Below are positions 17,356-25,918 of a stretch of 64,000 nucleotides of DNA, in pieces. The notes under the pieces are model-generated. The model did not search any database, was not told the origin of the DNA, and saw only the letters and a list, made by a program, of their open reading frames with translations. This DNA comes from Nitrospinaceae bacterium (GTDB lineage: Bacteria > Nitrospinota > Nitrospinia > Nitrospinales > Nitrospinaceae): assembly GCA_029261395.1 (NCBI GenBank), contig JAJDBJ010000065.1, forward strand, positions 1 through 64,000, given 5' to 3'. Every line of letters starts with the position of its first letter. The first letter of the stretch is position 1. Position numbers and translations under genes: made by a program.

Positions 17356-18162
17356 TCAGGTGAGGGCCAGAGTGAGACATTTGTTGGCACCGCCGGCTTT
17401 CAGGAACTCGGAGACGGGTTGGATAATGGGCGTATATCCTTTTTGTTCAAGTAGTTGTATGAGTTTCGGCCCGGCGTGGTTCAGGAACAGCGTCCTATCT
17501 ATCAGCACTGCATTGCATGCAAAGTGGAGAGCGTCTTCTTCAGCAACGATGATCCGATTTTCCGGCCGGATATGGGCTTCGATGGATTTCAGGGATGCGG
17601 CATCGAAAGCGGCGGGGTAGTACATGGCCTGACCGTCCAGCAGGGGACAGAAGCAGGTGTCGAGATGATAGAAACTGGGATGGATCAGGTGCAGGGACAC
17701 CACTTCCAATCCCAGTTGATCCGCCAGGAATTGATGCGATTCCCAGTCCGTGCGGAAGCCGAAACCGGCCCACACCAGTTTCCGGCCGGGTTGCACAAGG
17801 GCATCGCCTGCGCCTTCAAAGTAAATATTCTTGGGAAGAGGAATAATTTGGTCGGCGCGGGTTTCAAACCATTCCCGGAAGAGTGGTTCCTCCCGTCGAC
17901 GCTCCTCATGTTTGAACCGGCTGGGAATGAACTGGCCGTCGAACATCAATCCGGCGTTGGCAGTGAATACCAGGTCGGGAACATGAGATTGCGTGTCGAT
18001 TAAGTGGACTTCGGCCTGACGTTGGAGGACGTTGTAAAACTCGGTCCATTGCCGTAGGGCGACGGCGGAATCGACCTGGCCGATTTTGCCTTCCATCCAT
18101 GGGTTGATCGCGTAACGGACTCCGAAATATTCTGGGGCACACATTAAAACACTGGGCTTCAT
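17356..18162 (-). CDS. Amidinotransferase-fold hydrolase (dimethylargininase-like)
   Basis: 268 residues from the ATG at 18162, which has GGAG six bases before it; a GTG seven codons upstream has no such site. The sequence fits the DDAH/arginine-deiminase fold: PDLVFTANAGL, FEGAGDAL, the HLDTCFCPL histidine block, and the C-terminal nucleophile in GGANKCLTL. Family members hydrolyse methylarginine or arginine derivatives to citrulline, or act as amidinotransferases. The neighbour argF suggests arginine/citrulline metabolism. The exact substrate cannot be assigned. Confidence 0.8.
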   Translation of the reverse strand: MKPSVLMCAPEYFGVRYAINPWMEGKIGQVDSAVALRQWTEFYNVLQRQAEVHLIDTQSHVPDLVFTANAGLMFDGQFIPSRFKHEERRREEPLFREWFETRADQIIPLPKNIYFEGAGDALVQPGRKLVWAGFGFRTDWESHQFLADQLGLEVVSLHLIHPSFYHLDTCFCPLLDGQAMYYPAAFDAASLKSIEAHIRPENRIIVAEEDALHFACNAVLIDRTLFLNHAGPKLIQLLEQKGYTPIIQPVSEFLKAGGANKCLTLALT

Positions 18163-18354
18163 ACCGAACTCCAAAAAATACACTTTGCCTGTTTAGATGA
18201 GAGAAGCAGGAATTCGGTTGCTTCTAAATGGTGAGAATCGATTAGATGGAAAGCGACTCTGGGAAATGAAAAGGTAAGTTTAATGGAGCGAACCAGACAA
18301 GGACCGGAGCAAACTCAAAACCCTGAAAATTGCGCCCAATGATTTTCATTTGCC

Positions 18355-18391
18355 GTTACCGGTTAGCCAGCTCCCCCTCCGGGCAGGAGGG
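18355..18391 (-). repeat. Dispersed 3'-end repeat, copy 2
   Basis: Begins GTTACCGGTTAGCCAG and contains the palindrome CCCTCCGGGCAGGAGGG. It lies 12 nt beyond the stop of the minus-strand TPR gene, where a terminator would be expected. Confidence 0.6.
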
Positions 18392-18403
18392 CGCTACGCC
18401 GGT

Positions 18404-19063
18404 TTACAGGTTCAACTGTTTTTCGTAGACGGTGAACACTGAATTTTCGTAGGTCTCACGCACTTTGGTGAGGTTGTTGGTCCGCCACAGGGTGGAAAAA
18501 TCCGGAGGGTACATCGCGAAACCCTTGATCTGGCCGATCATGATACGGACGTGCTGGTACCAGCCAATGTTCTTTTGTGTCTTGAACAGTTTTTTTACTT
18601 TACGCAACACCTGGACGGCCAGCACCGGTTTTTGGTCGCCGAACAGGCAGATTCCGTAGCCGACATAGGCCAGTCCCTCGTCGGGCCGCATCGTTGCCGC
18701 TTTCAGATACGCCTGGGCCGCTTCGGCATACTGATGCGTGGCGCTTAGCATGTTCCCGAGGTTGAACTGGACGTCGTAATGATCGGGATACGAGGTGGCC
18801 AGAGCTTTCGCAGAGGTTAAAGCTTCGCCGACATTGCCCGACCTGGAGTAAGCGATGATTATTTTGATCTGTGCGTAAATGGCGAGTTTCTTTTCGGGCC
18901 GGGTTTGCAGGAACTTGTTCCATTCCGGAATCGACTCGGCCATGAACCCCTGCCGGTCCAGCTTCAGCGCTTCTTTCAAGGCAGAGTTTTCGGCCCACAG
19001 GGTGTGCGGCCCGAGTCCGAAAACCCAAAGCCCAATAACAATATGAAGCATCAGTTTACGCAT
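18404..19063 (-). CDS. Periplasmic TPR-repeat protein
   Basis: 219 residues with a clear signal peptide (HIVIGLWVFGLGPHTLWA-E) followed by about four TPR-like helix pairs (for example YDVQFNLGNMLSATHQYAEAAQAYLKA). No catalytic domain. It starts 14 nt after the glnD stop and so probably is co-transcribed with glnD. Likely a periplasmic scaffold; no specific function can be named. Confidence 0.8.
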   Translation of the reverse strand: MRKLMLHIVIGLWVFGLGPHTLWAENSALKEALKLDRQGFMAESIPEWNKFLQTRPEKKLAIYAQIKIIIAYSRSGNVGEALTSAKALATSYPDHYDVQFNLGNMLSATHQYAEAAQAYLKAATMRPDEGLAYVGYGICLFGDQKPVLAVQVLRKVKKLFKTQKNIGWYQHVRIMIGQIKGFAMYPPDFSTLWRTNNLTKVRETYENSVFTVYEKQLNL

Positions 19064-19077
19064 GTATTCTTTCCGGC

Positions 19078-21801
19078 TCAGGCCACTTCCGCCGAATGTC
19101 CCGGAAACACGGGTTCGGAGCGGATGAGGGGCCTCAGCGCTTTCTCAAGCTGTTTTTTAAATTGGGCTTCCTGCTTGATGATCTGATGGACATCCTCCGG
19201 CCTCAAATAAAATACATTCGAAGATGTTCCATAGTTGGAATGCAGGACCGCTCGTTGGATTTTCATATTGAGTTCGGAGAAAACCTTGGTCTCCATCATG
19301 ATGGTTCCCAGGATATCGTGCGTTTCCACTTTGACGGCTCGCCCGATAATAGCAACCTTGAGTTTGATATCCTTGAATTTTTCCATTTCAATTTCGGTGG
19401 TGAGAGATCGTCCTTTGTAAAGGGTCGACAAGGGTATGCCGCTGACCAAAACCTGGCGTAGCTCCTGATTGATCTGCTTTTGCAGGTAAAATAAATTGGA
19501 AAACTCGATAGGATTTCCCGTGACGTCGCCAATTTTGAACACATCGAATACATTATCGTCCAGAGTATGAATGTTGGCTTCCATGATACTGAGATGATTG
19601 AAAGCCAGTACCGTGGCGACTTTGTAGAGCAGGCTGAGCTGGTCCTTGCAACAGACCACCAGTTCCGAAAATTGTTCTGCCGTATGAAGTATTTCTGATG
19701 CGAACTGGTCCGGCGATTTTCGGAATTCGCTGTAAATCTGCAATTGCGATTTCATGTCGCGCGGCAGGCGGATCATTTGGAAAAATTCTTTTTTTATCGG
19801 AACGGATACGTCTTCCTGCTTTTTGTGATGCAGGGTATTCTGGTAAAAATATTTGAGCTGATCGATCTGGCTCTTCGACATTTTCATTTTAGTGCCGGCG
19901 CGGTCGGCATAGGTGAGCAGGATCAACATTTTGAACCGATCGACATCTTTGTTGACGAGATCCCAGACCATATCAAACGTTTCGTCCTCGTCCGGGTCCA
20001 ACAGCATGAGGTCATACATCATCAAGTGCCGTTCCACCAGAAAAGCGATATCGCTGATCATCCGTTTGTTTTTTTCATAACCCAATGCGCTCAGAATCCG
20101 GGGCACCTCGCGCGCACCTACCAGTTCCTCATTTTCTCCCTCGGATTTGATTCCCTTGCCGATGTCATGCAGGAGGACCGCCATCTTCATGGTGGTCTGG
20201 TCCCTGAGGGAATGGTACAGCTCGACCAGAAAGGGGTCGGACTCCGGGTCGGTTTCGATATTGTTGAGTGCGTCGAGCGCGGCCAGAATATGGATATCCG
20301 TCGGAAACAGGTGGACGTAAATATCCTGCAGTAACCCGGCGAGGTTTTTGAATTCCGGAATGAAGAAGGAGTCCAGCAGGCCGAATTCGTGCAGATAACG
20401 AACAGCCTTGGCAAAATATTTACTCCGCATCATGCTTCGGAAATATTCGTCGGCTTTGCCGGGTTCCTCTCCGCTCTGAAAAATGGGAGTCAGCCGATTG
20501 ATGTTGGCCTCGATGGAGCGGATGACGGGATACGAGATGAAATAATTTTTACGCGCCACCAGGACGAACAGGTGAAAGATTTCAATCGGAGAGTTCCACT
20601 GAAAATCTTCATGTCCTTTGGCAAAGATGATCTGGTTTTCGGAGTTCAGGACAAAATTTTCGGATAATTTTTTGACCTTTTTATCCGTCGCGAAGGTGAC
20701 GCTCTCCCAGAACAGATTGCGGCAATTCCGTTTCATGGGAAGCACCGCGTTGAAAAAATATTCCTGAAAAAACTCGTTCACCTTGTTTTTGAATCCCATC
20801 GATTCGGCGATCTTGTCCCGGACTTCGAACCGCATGACATCTTTTTGGGACCCTTTTTGCAGGCAATGAAGAAACAGGCGCATGCGCGACAGGAAATTGA
20901 GAGCGCTCTGCATGTTCTTGAAAGCCGGAGTGCTCAATTTCTCTGAGGTGTGCAATTCGGAAAGCAGTTCAAACTGGTTGATTTTTTCAAACGATTCGCG
21001 GATGCGGACCAGGCTGGTCGCCCAGTACAGGCGGCGCAACTCTTCCTTGATGTTCGGTTCCTGCTGGAACACCGTGTTCTGAATTTCAAAATAAGTTTTG
21101 TGCTGGAAGCATTCCTTCAGTATTTGTTCTTTTTGGATCAGGCTGGCGGTTTTGATGGAGCTTTTGAATTCGTTGTACACCACCGGGTTGCCTGCGATGA
21201 ACCGGTGTTCCAGTAAAGAGTGGAATGAAGTCCGCAGGCGTTCATCGAAAGTCGGGTCTTCCGTTTCGATCTCAGAAAAACCGGCACTGCTGGAAGTGGG
21301 GAAAATATTTTGATGGACAAACAGGTATTCGAAATAATGGATGATCTTTCGCCCGATTTCCTTTTCGGCTTCGGTCGCCTCCGACCGCAGAACCATTTGG
21401 ATATCGACATCCGAGTTGAAGTACATTTCCTCCCGACCGTAACCGCCGCGCGCCACAATGGTGACAGGGACGTCATTTTCCTTCAAAGGAGTTTTGCGGT
21501 TGAGGTTGAACAAGGCCAATGCCGTTTGGTAACTGGCGATCACCACGGCATCCACCAAAGCGGTGCGTTTCAGGAGCAGAAGATGGCTGTTGTCCGATCT
21601 CTCCAGTTCCTTCTCTTGCCGTGCTGTTTCCTGTTCGACCCAGGGTGCGATTTTATTTTTAAATTCGAGATAAAACGCCTGCGGTTTTTTTTTATCAAAG
21701 GGAGGCAATGCTTCGATTTGGATGAGCGGGGCGAGGGTGGACTGAATCTGGTGGAGATATTTTTCCGCCTGCGTCCGGTTGGATTGGTATAGATCCGTCA
21801 T
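19078..21801 (-). CDS. glnD: GlnD-like [protein-PII] uridylyltransferase / HD / ACT protein
   Basis: 907 residues from the ATG at 21801; a TTG twelve codons upstream is an alternative and neither start has a good ribosome site. Domain order is that of GlnD: nucleotidyltransferase (about 118-135, GGYGREEMYFNSDVDI), a GlnE/GlnD helical region, an HD phosphohydrolase domain (LLHDIGKG near 544) and two C-terminal ACT domains. GlnD uridylylates and de-uridylylates PII proteins in response to glutamine. Length matches the family (about 890). The NT motif differs from the usual GGYGRGEL (Gly-Glu-Leu becomes Glu-Glu-Met), though the metal-binding SDxD is kept. Confidence 0.87.
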   Translation of the reverse strand: MTDLYQSNRTQAEKYLHQIQSTLAPLIQIEALPPFDKKKPQAFYLEFKNKIAPWVEQETARQEKELERSDNSHLLLLKRTALVDAVVIASYQTALALFNLNRKTPLKENDVPVTIVARGGYGREEMYFNSDVDIQMVLRSEATEAEKEIGRKIIHYFEYLFVHQNIFPTSSSAGFSEIETEDPTFDERLRTSFHSLLEHRFIAGNPVVYNEFKSSIKTASLIQKEQILKECFQHKTYFEIQNTVFQQEPNIKEELRRLYWATSLVRIRESFEKINQFELLSELHTSEKLSTPAFKNMQSALNFLSRMRLFLHCLQKGSQKDVMRFEVRDKIAESMGFKNKVNEFFQEYFFNAVLPMKRNCRNLFWESVTFATDKKVKKLSENFVLNSENQIIFAKGHEDFQWNSPIEIFHLFVLVARKNYFISYPVIRSIEANINRLTPIFQSGEEPGKADEYFRSMMRSKYFAKAVRYLHEFGLLDSFFIPEFKNLAGLLQDIYVHLFPTDIHILAALDALNNIETDPESDPFLVELYHSLRDQTTMKMAVLLHDIGKGIKSEGENEELVGAREVPRILSALGYEKNKRMISDIAFLVERHLMMYDLMLLDPDEDETFDMVWDLVNKDVDRFKMLILLTYADRAGTKMKMSKSQIDQLKYFYQNTLHHKKQEDVSVPIKKEFFQMIRLPRDMKSQLQIYSEFRKSPDQFASEILHTAEQFSELVVCCKDQLSLLYKVATVLAFNHLSIMEANIHTLDDNVFDVFKIGDVTGNPIEFSNLFYLQKQINQELRQVLVSGIPLSTLYKGRSLTTEIEMEKFKDIKLKVAIIGRAVKVETHDILGTIMMETKVFSELNMKIQRAVLHSNYGTSSNVFYLRPEDVHQIIKQEAQFKKQLEKALRPLIRSEPVFPGHSAEVA

Positions 21802-22225
21802 GGCACGTCGATACTCGCGTTGACGCCCTTTGCCCAAAGGGCGAAATAGAGTTTATTCGCTTGGAGTTACAGCCTTGCAATTCAAAGGATATATCAAATT
21901 CTGGAGGTTTACAACACCGCACCCTCCAAGGGGGGCCGGTTGCGAGTCAGGGAGTTGATCGGGTAGCGTGATGGGTGATGGAGACTACGAGACCTTTACC
22001 TAACGGATGTTATTAAATAGTCCTCCCCTTACCGAGGGGAGGATACAGGTGGGGTGGGGTTTTGGGTAAGGATGAAAATGAAATCAAGGAAAGGGGCTTC
22101 AAAACCTCCCCTGTATCCCCTCCTTCGTAAGGAGGGGAATCATGGCGAGATCATACTTTATAACTTACGCAAAGGTCCGGGGGAGGTTTATCGTATATCT
22201 GGAATTATGCAAAGCTCTCGTGAGC
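21802..22225. other. Intergenic region upstream of glnD and downstream of DAHP synthase
   Basis: About 420 bases without a convincing gene. Its main content is a pair of long, similar sequences in opposite orientation (22021-22063 and 22101-22140), described separately. The glnD promoter must lie in its left part but I cannot point to clear -35/-10 boxes. Confidence 0.6.
22021..22140. repeat. Inverted-repeat element (MITE-like)
   Basis: Arm 1 (22021-22063) carries the palindrome TCCTCCCCTT/AGGGGAGGA followed by ATACAGGTGGGGT. Arm 2 (22101-22140), read on the minus strand, is CCCCTCCTTACGAAGGAGGGG-like followed by ATACAGGGGAGGTTTT. The arms are near-identical in reverse orientation and flank about 37 bases. 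Size and form suit a non-coding palindromic mobile repeat. Confidence 0.55.
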
Positions 22226-23245
22226 CTACAGGGTGCGGTTCATTAATTTGATGAACGGACGGATGTTGTCCATCAGGTGGGCAAATTTTTCGGGCTTCAG
22301 CGATTGCGGGCCGTCCGAGTACGCGTTGATGGGGTCCGGGTGGACCTCGATCATCAGCCCGTCGGCTCCTGCGGCGATGGCGGCGCGGGCCATCGGTTCC
22401 ACCAGGTCCCAGTATCCCGTGCCGTGGCTGGGGTCGACAATGATCGGCAAATGGGTTTCCTTTTTCAGCACCGGGATGCAACTGAGGTCCAGCGTGTTGC
22501 GCGTGGCCGTCTCAAAAGTGCGGATACCCCGCTCGCAGAGGATCACGTCCTTGTTGCCTTCGGCGAGAATGTACTCCGCCGACATGAGAAACTCCTTGAT
22601 GGTGGTCATCATGCCGCGTTTGAGCAGAATCGGCTTGGGTATTTTACCCAGCTCCTTGAGCAGGGAAAAGTTCTGCACGTTGCGTGCGCCCACTTGCAAG
22701 ATGTCGGCATAGCGCGCCACCAGTTCCGCCTCCCGCGGGTTCATCACTTCGGTGACGATGGGCAGTCCCGTCAACTCCTTGGCCTCCTTTAGCATTTTGA
22801 GGCCTTCTTCTTCGAGTCCCTGGAAACTGTAGGGCGAAGTCCGGGGTTTGAAGGCACCGCCCCGCAAAATGTTGGCGCCGGATTTTTTGATAGCCTCGGC
22901 GGTGGAGCAGACCTGGTCGCGGCTTTCGACTGAGCAGGGTCCGGCCATGATGGCGATTTGCGGTCCGCCGACAATCACCCCGCCGCAATTCACTTCGGAG
23001 TTGGCAGATTTGATCTCGCGTCCCGCCAGCTTGTACGGCTTCAAAATGGGGATCACCGATTCCACACCGGGCATGGCTTCCAGCACCTGCATGAGATGCT
23101 CCTTGCCGTGGTCCTCGCCGACGGCGCCGATCACCTGGCGTTCCACGCCCTTGATTTCATGGGGAGTGTAATCCAGCTCTATAATTTTGTCGCGGACGGC
23201 CTGCTTTTGCTCTTCGGTGGCGTCCGGCCCGATAACGATGATCAT
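22226..23245 (-). CDS. aroF: 3-deoxy-7-phosphoheptulonate (DAHP) synthase
   Basis: 339 residues: an N-terminal ferredoxin-like/ACT-type regulatory domain (about 1-70) precedes the KDSA/DAHPS-1 barrel (from [19 protein letters not shown]). Motifs [29 protein letters not shown] and [12 protein letters not shown] are intact. It is the type-I-beta, Thermotoga-like form, condensing PEP and erythrose-4-phosphate as the first shikimate step; the N-terminal domain usually mediates feedback inhibition by aromatic amino acids. A GAGGGT site precedes the ATG. Confidence 0.95.
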   Translation of the reverse strand: MIIVIGPDATEEQKQAVRDKIIELDYTPHEIKGVERQVIGAVGEDHGKEHLMQVLEAMPGVESVIPILKPYKLAGREIKSANSEVNCGGVIVGGPQIAIMAGPCSVESRDQVCSTAEAIKKSGANILRGGAFKPRTSPYSFQGLEEEGLKMLKEAKELTGLPIVTEVMNPREAELVARYADILQVGARNVQNFSLLKELGKIPKPILLKRGMMTTIKEFLMSAEYILAEGNKDVILCERGIRTFETATRNTLDLSCIPVLKKETHLPIIVDPSHGTGYWDLVEPMARAAIAAGADGLMIEVHPDPINAYSDGPQSLKPEKFAHLMDNIRPFIKLMNRTL

Positions 23246-23323
23246 GTGGTAACCCTCAAGTTTCTATGAATTTGTATCCAAATTATCACGCAGGATCGAA
23301 CAAAGTCAACCGCCAGGCGCGGG

Positions 23324-23365
23324 GCGGCGAATCGCCGCAGATAATTTGGGTCCAGCGTCACGCTG
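23324..23365. repeat. REP-like palindromes between DAHP synthase and dnaN
   Basis: Two palindromes lie side by side: GCGGCGAATCGCCGC (23324-23338) and CCAGCGTCACGCTGG (23352-23366). The first recurs in related form at 61750-61764, the core of the second at the purC 3' end (13615-13628). Confidence 0.5.
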
Positions 23366-23444
23366 GCCTCTGTGGTGAATCCGTCTTTATCTACCGCTGG
23401 ATATTGACTGTTTTCAGGGGTTTGGCGGGCCGGGGATTATTATT

Positions 23445-23472
23445 TTGACAGTTTGATGGAAACTATGATAAT
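23445..23472 (+). promoter_or_regulatory. Sigma-70-type promoter of dnaN
   Basis: TTGACA at 23445-23450, a 16-nt spacer, and GATAAT at 23467-23472, 47 nt upstream of the dnaN ATG. Both boxes are near consensus. Confidence 0.7.
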
Positions 23473-23519
23473 TAAAAGTCCCCGGTAAGTTTACCCGGCC
23501 CACCTTTTGCGGAGGAATC

Positions 23520-24629
23520 ATGGAAATCAAGATCGGCAGAGACGACTTTCTGAACGGCGTACAAAAAGTTCAGGGGGTTGTTGAAAGTAAAGGGGCCATG
23601 CCCATTCTCGCCCACGTCCTGATCAGTACTGAGAAGGATGGCATTGTTGTGCAGGCGACCGATCTCGAAATCGGCATCAAGGGTTTTTATCCTGCCAAGG
23701 TGGTTGCCGAAGGCTCCGTTACGGTCAACGCGCGTAAATTGTTCGATATTTTGCGTGCGCTTCCCGATCTGGAAGTTCACATGACCCGTGAGGAGAACGA
23801 CTGGGTGTCTCTGAAATGCGGAAAGTCCAAATTCAAGCTACCCGGTTTGCCGGCGGCAGATTTCCCGAAACTGCCGGAGTACAGTGAAACCGCTCTCATG
23901 GAATTCAGCGGACCGAAGCTGAAGGAAATGATTCGCAAAACTTATTTCGCCATTTCTCCTGACGAGAGCCGACAGGCGCTCAACGGCCTTCTGCTGGAGC
24001 AGGACAAGGATCACGTTAATCTGGTGGGTACTGACGGGCATCGCCTGTCGTTCATCCGGCGGCCTCTGCTGAAGTCCAACGTCAAGGAAGGTGAGACCAG
24101 TTTCCTCCTGCCCAAGAAAGTACTGACCGAGTTGTTGAAGCTGATGGAAAACGACGAGGGCGCGACCTACTCGTTCTCCGTGAAAGATAATCAACTGGCT
24201 TTCATTCACGATCGCGAAGTCATTGTGTCACGCAAGATCGACGGCAAGTTTCCCAATTACCAGCAGGTTATTCCATCGGATAACAAACTGCAGGTGGCGG
24301 TCAACACCCAGGCATTGGTGCAGGCGTTGACGCGTGTGGCTCTGCTGGCGGATGAAAAATCCAAGATGGTCCGCTTTGAAATCAGTGATGGGGTATTGAA
24401 GCTGGTATCCGATCATACCGAGTTGGGTGGCGCTCAGGAAGAAATTGAGATTTCCTACAAAGGGGAAGAGGTGCGTATCGGCCTCAATGCCAAATACATT
24501 CTCGATGTGTTGAACGTGATTGATCAGGATGAGGTGACCCTCAACCTCAAGGATCAGAATTATTCCTGCCTGTTGACCACTGACAAGGACAAGGATTATC
24601 GAAGTATCGTGATGCCGATGCGGTTATAG
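23520..24629 (+). CDS. dnaN: DNA polymerase III, beta sliding clamp
   Basis: 369 residues, the normal clamp length, with three repeated clamp domains (about 1-120, 130-245, 248-369) and the conserved C-terminal end YRSIVMPMRL. As a ring dimer it holds the replicative polymerase on DNA. GGAGG lies 5 nt before the ATG and a near-consensus promoter precedes it. dnaA, recF and gyrB are not beside it, so no replication-origin arrangement is seen here. The last 6 bp overlap the end of the convergent radical SAM gene. Confidence 0.97.
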   Translation: MEIKIGRDDFLNGVQKVQGVVESKGAMPILAHVLISTEKDGIVVQATDLEIGIKGFYPAKVVAEGSVTVNARKLFDILRALPDLEVHMTREENDWVSLKCGKSKFKLPGLPAADFPKLPEYSETALMEFSGPKLKEMIRKTYFAISPDESRQALNGLLLEQDKDHVNLVGTDGHRLSFIRRPLLKSNVKEGETSFLLPKKVLTELLKLMENDEGATYSFSVKDNQLAFIHDREVIVSRKIDGKFPNYQQVIPSDNKLQVAVNTQALVQALTRVALLADEKSKMVRFEISDGVLKLVSDHTELGGAQEEIEISYKGEEVRIGLNAKYILDVLNVIDQDEVTLNLKDQNYSCLLTTDKDKDYRSIVMPMRL

Positions 24630-25715
24630 ATCGAAGAACTGGTCCAGCTTTTTGTCACTGCGCGGCATTTTGCCGGTGACGCCTTCCCATATTTCTTTCG
24701 TTTCCATACACAGATACACATTCACATCTTTAAAGCGGTCTTTCACCATCCGGCGCAGGGTTTCGAACGCCTGGTTGCGGAGCGGTCGGAGGTATCGGAA
24801 TTTACCGTCTTCGCCCGGTAGTTGTTCCTGCGTGAATAACTGGGTGCCCGCGTGGCGCTCCTGGATAACCTTTTTCAGGTTGGGACGGTAACGGAATCCG
24901 CCGAGGCTGATCCATTCGATCTGTTTTGCTGGAACGTTTTGGAACATGAGGTCGATCAGGTCGGCATACGCCGCTTCCCAGCCGGGGAACAGGATGACGG
25001 GATCGAAATGGAATCCGATGCGGTAGCCTTTGTCCGCACACAAGCGGGCGGCGTTCAGCCGTTGGACAGTGCCGGGGGTGCCTTTTTCTTCACGTTCGGC
25101 GATTTCCGGCGGGTTGAGGGACCAGGAGATGATGACATTCGATGCGTCGTTCTGCTTCAGCAGATTTTCAACCCGGTCGGATTTGGTTTTCAACTCGAGC
25201 ACCGCATTGCTCTGCCGGTTGAAAAAGGGGATCAGCGTTTCCGAATAAGGGAGGAAATCATCGAGCGCGAGGCTGTCGGTCAATTCTCCCGTACCCACCC
25301 GAAAAGTATTGCTGGGATTTGTCGAGAACACTTCCTCCAACTCCCCGAGAAGGTCTTCGTGGTTGACGAAGGCGGTCAGGAGCGGATTGTTCTGCAGGAA
25401 ATCCTGGAGGAAGCAATAGGAGCAATCGTAAACGCAATTTTTGATGAGATTGACCACATAATAATTGCAACACACCATACCGGGGCTGATTCCGGGGCAT
25501 TTTTTGAGAAACGACCCCTTGAACCGCGAAAGTAAAAGGCGATTTTTCCCCGCGCCGAACACATCGACCGAGGATTGCTGAAGTTCATCCATCACCTCCG
25601 GCAAGTTTGGTTGGTGGCGGACGGGCACATCCGGGAAGGTTTCCAGCACCCGGCGGGTCAAATCGTAGTCACCCGCGCCCTCTTCGATATAGATGATTTC
25701 CGGCTGGTAAGTCAT
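24624..25715 (-). CDS. Spore photoproduct lyase-like radical SAM protein
   Basis: 363 residues. The radical SAM cluster motif CX3CX2C is seen as CVYDCSYC, and the overall pattern (MVCCNYYVVNLIKNCVYDCSYCFLQ region, GTGELTDSLALD, LELKTKSDRVENLL, SWSLNPPEIAEREEKGT) matches the SplB/spore photoproduct lyase family. SplB repairs the thymine dimer 5-thyminyl-5,6-dihydrothymine in spores; in a non-sporulating Gram-negative the homologue may repair another DNA lesion, but this is unproven. It converges on dnaN with a 6-bp overlap. Confidence 0.85.
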   Translation of the reverse strand: MTYQPEIIYIEEGAGDYDLTRRVLETFPDVPVRHQPNLPEVMDELQQSSVDVFGAGKNRLLLSRFKGSFLKKCPGISPGMVCCNYYVVNLIKNCVYDCSYCFLQDFLQNNPLLTAFVNHEDLLGELEEVFSTNPSNTFRVGTGELTDSLALDDFLPYSETLIPFFNRQSNAVLELKTKSDRVENLLKQNDASNVIISWSLNPPEIAEREEKGTPGTVQRLNAARLCADKGYRIGFHFDPVILFPGWEAAYADLIDLMFQNVPAKQIEWISLGGFRYRPNLKKVIQERHAGTQLFTQEQLPGEDGKFRYLRPLRNQAFETLRRMVKDRFKDVNVYLCMETKEIWEGVTGKMPRSDKKLDQFFDL

Positions 25716-25753
25716 ATTTGGTTGAAAAAATTGAGGTTATTTGATTTAAGGCT

Positions 25754-25782
25754 ATTGTCAAAAGCGGGCGGTTCTGCAATAA
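25754..25782 (+). promoter_or_regulatory. Putative promoter of the M23 peptidase operon
   Basis: TTGTCA (25754-25759), 17-nt spacer, AATAAT (25777-25782), about 137 nt upstream of the M23 peptidase start. Confidence 0.5.
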
Positions 25783-25918
25783 TATACAGGCTTTTAAGGG
25801 GGTCTGGAAAACATTTCCGCCCCGGCTCTCCATAATTGATGAAGAGTGTATCCGCCGCGGCACCGCTGGGCGGGTAAGAGTTCCAACCTTCAAATTCTTA
25901 AAGGGTCGGTTAGCCTGC

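Noticed and set aside
18184-18354. Possible tRNA or small RNA upstream of the DDAH-like gene
   Set aside because: No cloverleaf with T-loop and anticodon stem could be built from the bases.
23246-23519. Replication origin next to dnaN
   Set aside because: No dnaA gene and no cluster of DnaA boxes is seen; the region holds palindromes and a plain promoter.
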